Assembly (NCBI GenBank): GCA_944320015.1
Contig: CALUFO010000010.1
Coordinates: 50,208-114,207, forward strand
Direction: 5' to 3'
Source of the DNA: an uncultured Barnesiella sp.
Lineage (GTDB): Bacteria > Bacteroidota > Bacteroidia > Bacteroidales > Barnesiellaceae
DNA length: 64,000 nt
Of the stretch, positions 62,168-64,000 are shown piece by piece. A program made the translations under genes and the position numbers. Under the pieces are notes generated by a model, which saw only the letters and a program-made list of their open reading frames with translations, was not told where the DNA came from and made no database searches. How positions within the stretch are numbered: position 1 is the stretch's first letter; every line of letters begins with the position of its first letter.

Positions 62168-63412
62168 TTAGTTTTGAGGTTGGGCTTTTTGTTTCGACTC
62201 TCCGGTTAAGGGGATAACCTTATCGCCATGCGTCAATTTGTGAAATCCTTCCACGACAATATGCTCATTGGGAATCAAGCCACGCTCGATGATCACATTG
62301 TTCCCGACTTCCGGCCCGAGTTCTACCATACGTCGTTCGGCAACGCTGTCGGCTCTCACGACAAAGATATAAGCGCCACCCTTTTCGATAGCGATTGCTT
62401 TGCTGGGGACAACCACGGCATTTTCTCTCACATCGAGCAATAACCTCACTTTGGTGAACTGTCCCGGGAGCAATATGTGGTTGGGATTGGGCATTTCGGC
62501 TCTTACCGAGAATGTACCGGTTTGAGGGTCAACCTGCGGGTCGGCAAAATCGACGAGCCCCCGCAACGGATAAACCGAGTTGTCGGGTAGGGTAATGGTA
62601 ATATAGGGATCCCATGTGCGGGTCGTGTCTTTTTGCCCTAAATTGACATTGCGAGCTTTTGTTTTCAAATAATCGAGACCCGTCATGCTGAAATCGACCC
62701 GGACAGTGTCGCTCTTTACAACCGTAGCCAACAACGATTGTCCGCCGGGGCTTACCAATGTACCTATATCGACATTACGTTCCGATATATAACCCGAGAT
62801 AGGCGAGCTTACAGTGGTGTAGCTCAATGCCGTTTCGGCTTGTGTCAAGTCGGCTTCACTCATTTCCACCTCGGCTTTGGCGCTTTCGTAAGAAGCTATG
62901 GCATTGTCCAAATCGAGTTGGCTGGCGGCGTTTTGTTGATACAGCGGGCGAATTCGTTCCAAATCTCGTTCGGCTTTCAATGCCAGCGCCTTGTCCTTGT
63001 TCAATTGCGCTTTGGCTTTGTTGGCGCGAGCCTGATATTGCTTGGGGTCGATAATGAACAAAGGCTGGCCTTTCTTGACATAAGTACCCTCGTCAAAGAG
63101 CATTCTTTCAAGGAAGCCTTCTACACGGGCTCGTATTTCGACAAATTGCTGTGCCCGGATACGCCCTACATACTCTCCGTAAATCTCCATATCGTCTGTG
63201 ACAGCAGGTTCAACCTCGACAATCGGCAGGTCGGGACCCGGAGGCGCGGGACGTAACAACCAGTATAGCCCACCGCTCAATAGAACGACACCTATACCTA
63301 TGTATATCCATGTACGAGGAGGAATGCGGCGAACTCGTTCACCTATTCGTATTACAAAACGGCTCGTTTTTTTTGCCGCTTTTCGAATATCTTCAAAAGA
63401 AATTTTTAACAT
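62168..63412 (-). CDS. RND efflux periplasmic adaptor (membrane fusion protein)
   Basis: 414 residues from ATG 63412 (MLKISFEDIRKAAKKTSRFV); the frame continues upstream only to a TTG. A membrane helix (about 32-54) is followed by biotinyl-lipoyl-like halves around GRIRAQQFVEIRARVEGFLE and SYTTVSSPISGYISERNVD. An alpha-helical hairpin lies between them, and the beta-barrel and membrane-proximal domains follow. The N-terminal helix replaces the usual lipid anchor. It joins AcrB-like and TolC-like partners encoded directly downstream. No regulator gene is visible next to the operon. Confidence 0.95.
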   Translation of the reverse strand: MLKISFEDIRKAAKKTSRFVIRIGERVRRIPPRTWIYIGIGVVLLSGGLYWLLRPAPPGPDLPIVEVEPAVTDDMEIYGEYVGRIRAQQFVEIRARVEGFLERMLFDEGTYVKKGQPLFIIDPKQYQARANKAKAQLNKDKALALKAERDLERIRPLYQQNAASQLDLDNAIASYESAKAEVEMSEADLTQAETALSYTTVSSPISGYISERNVDIGTLVSPGGQSLLATVVKSDTVRVDFSMTGLDYLKTKARNVNLGQKDTTRTWDPYITITLPDNSVYPLRGLVDFADPQVDPQTGTFSVRAEMPNPNHILLPGQFTKVRLLLDVRENAVVVPSKAIAIEKGGAYIFVVRADSVAERRMVELGPEVGNNVIIERGLIPNEHIVVEGFHKLTHGDKVIPLTGESKQKAQPQN

Positions 63413-63478
63413 AGACTCAGAATTTGAAGTCAATATACAACAATCCTAATATAAATAAAGTGAGAATGGAATAGCTCA

Positions 63479-63486
63479 CAAAAGTA
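63479..63486 (-). promoter_or_regulatory. Promoter -7 element of the RND efflux operon
   Basis: The minus-strand sequence TACTTTTG is a full TAnnTTTG match, 66 nt before ATG 63412. No -33 TTTG at the right distance. Confidence 0.5.
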
Positions 63487-63902
63487 ATTGTTTTTATTCA
63501 AATACATTCTTTTTGCCCCAATTTTGTGCCGAAATATTTAAAAATATTAGAATTAAGTCGTGTTTTGCTGGAAGATTTTATTCTGAAACGGAAAAAATGA
63601 AAGCTAGTGATTAAGCGGCTTTTCTTATTTAGAAACGTCAAATAAAATGTGGAAAAAATCCTTTTTAGTCAGGCCTAAGTTTCTAAGGGCATTTTTTATA
63701 ATAAACTCCGGAACCACGGCTCTTTCATTTAAGAAAGCATGGAAGTTACAAGAACGCTGTTATTTTATAGCGAATACGAGCATGGTTGGCATGGTGTTCA
63801 TTTCTCGGTTTTTAACTATGCCCGATGGGAATTATGACTGGTGAAAATGCGCTGTATTACATATTCATATTCCTGATATTCAGCAAAATACATAGGCAAA
63901 AA
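63487..63902. other. AT-rich intergenic region with no supported gene
   Basis: About 415 bp, more AT-rich than the surrounding genes. The only open frame is 65 codons (63647-63844), without recognisable features. No RNA gene, direct repeat or insertion-sequence end was found. Confidence 0.5.
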
Positions 63903-63934
63903 TTTGGCCAAGTGGCGTATTTCCCGTAACTTTA
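63903..63934 (+). promoter_or_regulatory. Candidate promoter of the gene at the right edge
   Basis: TTTG (63903-63906), a 20-nt spacer, and TAACTTTA (63927-63934), one mismatch from TAnnTTTG. It lies 19 nt before ATG 63954. Confidence 0.4.
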
Positions 63935-63953
63935 TAGTGACAATCAAACAGTT

Positions 63954-64000
63954 ATGGAACGAATCGAGCCACTTGACCAAGACATTCTGATTGGCGCTGA
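63954..64000 (+). CDS. Start of an unidentified gene (truncated by window edge)
   Basis: Only 15 complete codons are visible (MERIEPLDQDILIGA), too few to name a family. The support is the near-consensus promoter just upstream and the open frame to the window end. On the opposite strand a frame open from the edge to 63816 (about 60 codons, with the stretch RHLAKFLPMYFAEYQEYEYV) competes for the same DNA. One of the two must be wrong. Confidence 0.35.
   Translation, partial: MERIEPLDQDILIGA

Noticed and set aside
63647..63844. 65-codon plus-strand frame near the right edge
   Set aside because: No promoter, no recognisable motif, AT-rich context. Length is within chance expectation.
1..64000. 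CRISPR arrays, rRNA, tRNA, prophage or complete insertion sequences
   Set aside because: No regularly spaced direct repeats, no tRNA-like cloverleaf and no transposase, integrase or phage genes were recognised by reading both strands.

Overview
The window looks like a chromosomal segment from an anaerobic, bile-exposed or gut-type member of the order Bacteroidales (Bacteroidota). The evidence is the gene content: DUF4252 and DUF4827 proteins, a Porin_10 type porin, Rho with a long disordered insert, a BioG-BioC fusion, and a type IX secretion (T9SS) sorting domain. It is also the promoters: many gene starts are preceded by the Bacteroidota -7 element TAnnTTTG, and Shine-Dalgarno sequences are poor or absent. 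The T9SS tail fits Barnesiella-, Parabacteroides- or Porphyromonas-like lineages better than Bacteroides proper, but the genus cannot be fixed from the sequence alone. No rRNA, tRNA, CRISPR array, prophage or complete insertion sequence was seen. This is mostly ordinary core chromosome.

Layout. 1-1271 (minus): DUF4252 protein, ECF sigma factor, and the start of an anti-sigma-like membrane protein. 1443-4135 (minus): four-subunit 2-oxoacid:ferredoxin oxidoreductase. 4353-9731 (minus): complete Rnf complex (RseC, B, C, D, G, E, A). Together these two operons make and then use reduced ferredoxin, one by oxidative decarboxylation of 2-oxoacids and one by membrane ion pumping to NAD. 9816-12588 (minus): outer-membrane porin and a tethered solute-binding protein. 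12685-16903 (minus): acyl-CoA synthetase and a PhoR/PhoB-like two-component system. 16977-20737 (minus): TRIC channel, GtrA, GT2 and GT39, probably a polyprenyl-linked sugar transfer module.

20885-29593 is mostly plus strand: GHL10 glycosidase, manA, tilS, rho and ybaK, interrupted by minus-strand nth and pheS. 29590-36711 (minus): dsbD, mazG, an unknown exported protein, topB and a NUDIX hydrolase, in that transcriptional order. 37024-40051 (plus): DHH phosphoesterase, DUF4827 lipoprotein and glmM. 40203-43463 (minus): a 1086-residue secreted beta-helix/Big_2/metallophosphoesterase protein with a T9SS tail, behind a duplicated non-coding region. 43875-46185 (minus): NlpC/P60 peptidase and dipeptide epimerase for murein-peptide use. 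46281-51154 (minus): biotin operon (candidate small gene, bioA, bioF, bioG-bioC fusion, bioD) with ATGA overlaps. 51448-54633 (plus): BamE/OmlA-like lipoprotein, murB, MBL-fold hydrolase and YhcH protein. 54711-56672 (minus): OPT transporter. 56883-57548 (plus): DUF2461 protein. 57669-63412 (minus): tripartite RND efflux pump. 63954 to the end: start of an unidentified plus-strand gene.

The strongest leads are the candidate small gene or structured leader in front of bioA, the chimeric T9SS phosphoesterase with its duplicated upstream region, the unknown 560-residue exported protein at 32218-33900, and the Rho disordered domain with its leader. I saw no clear evidence of a wholly new multi-gene system.
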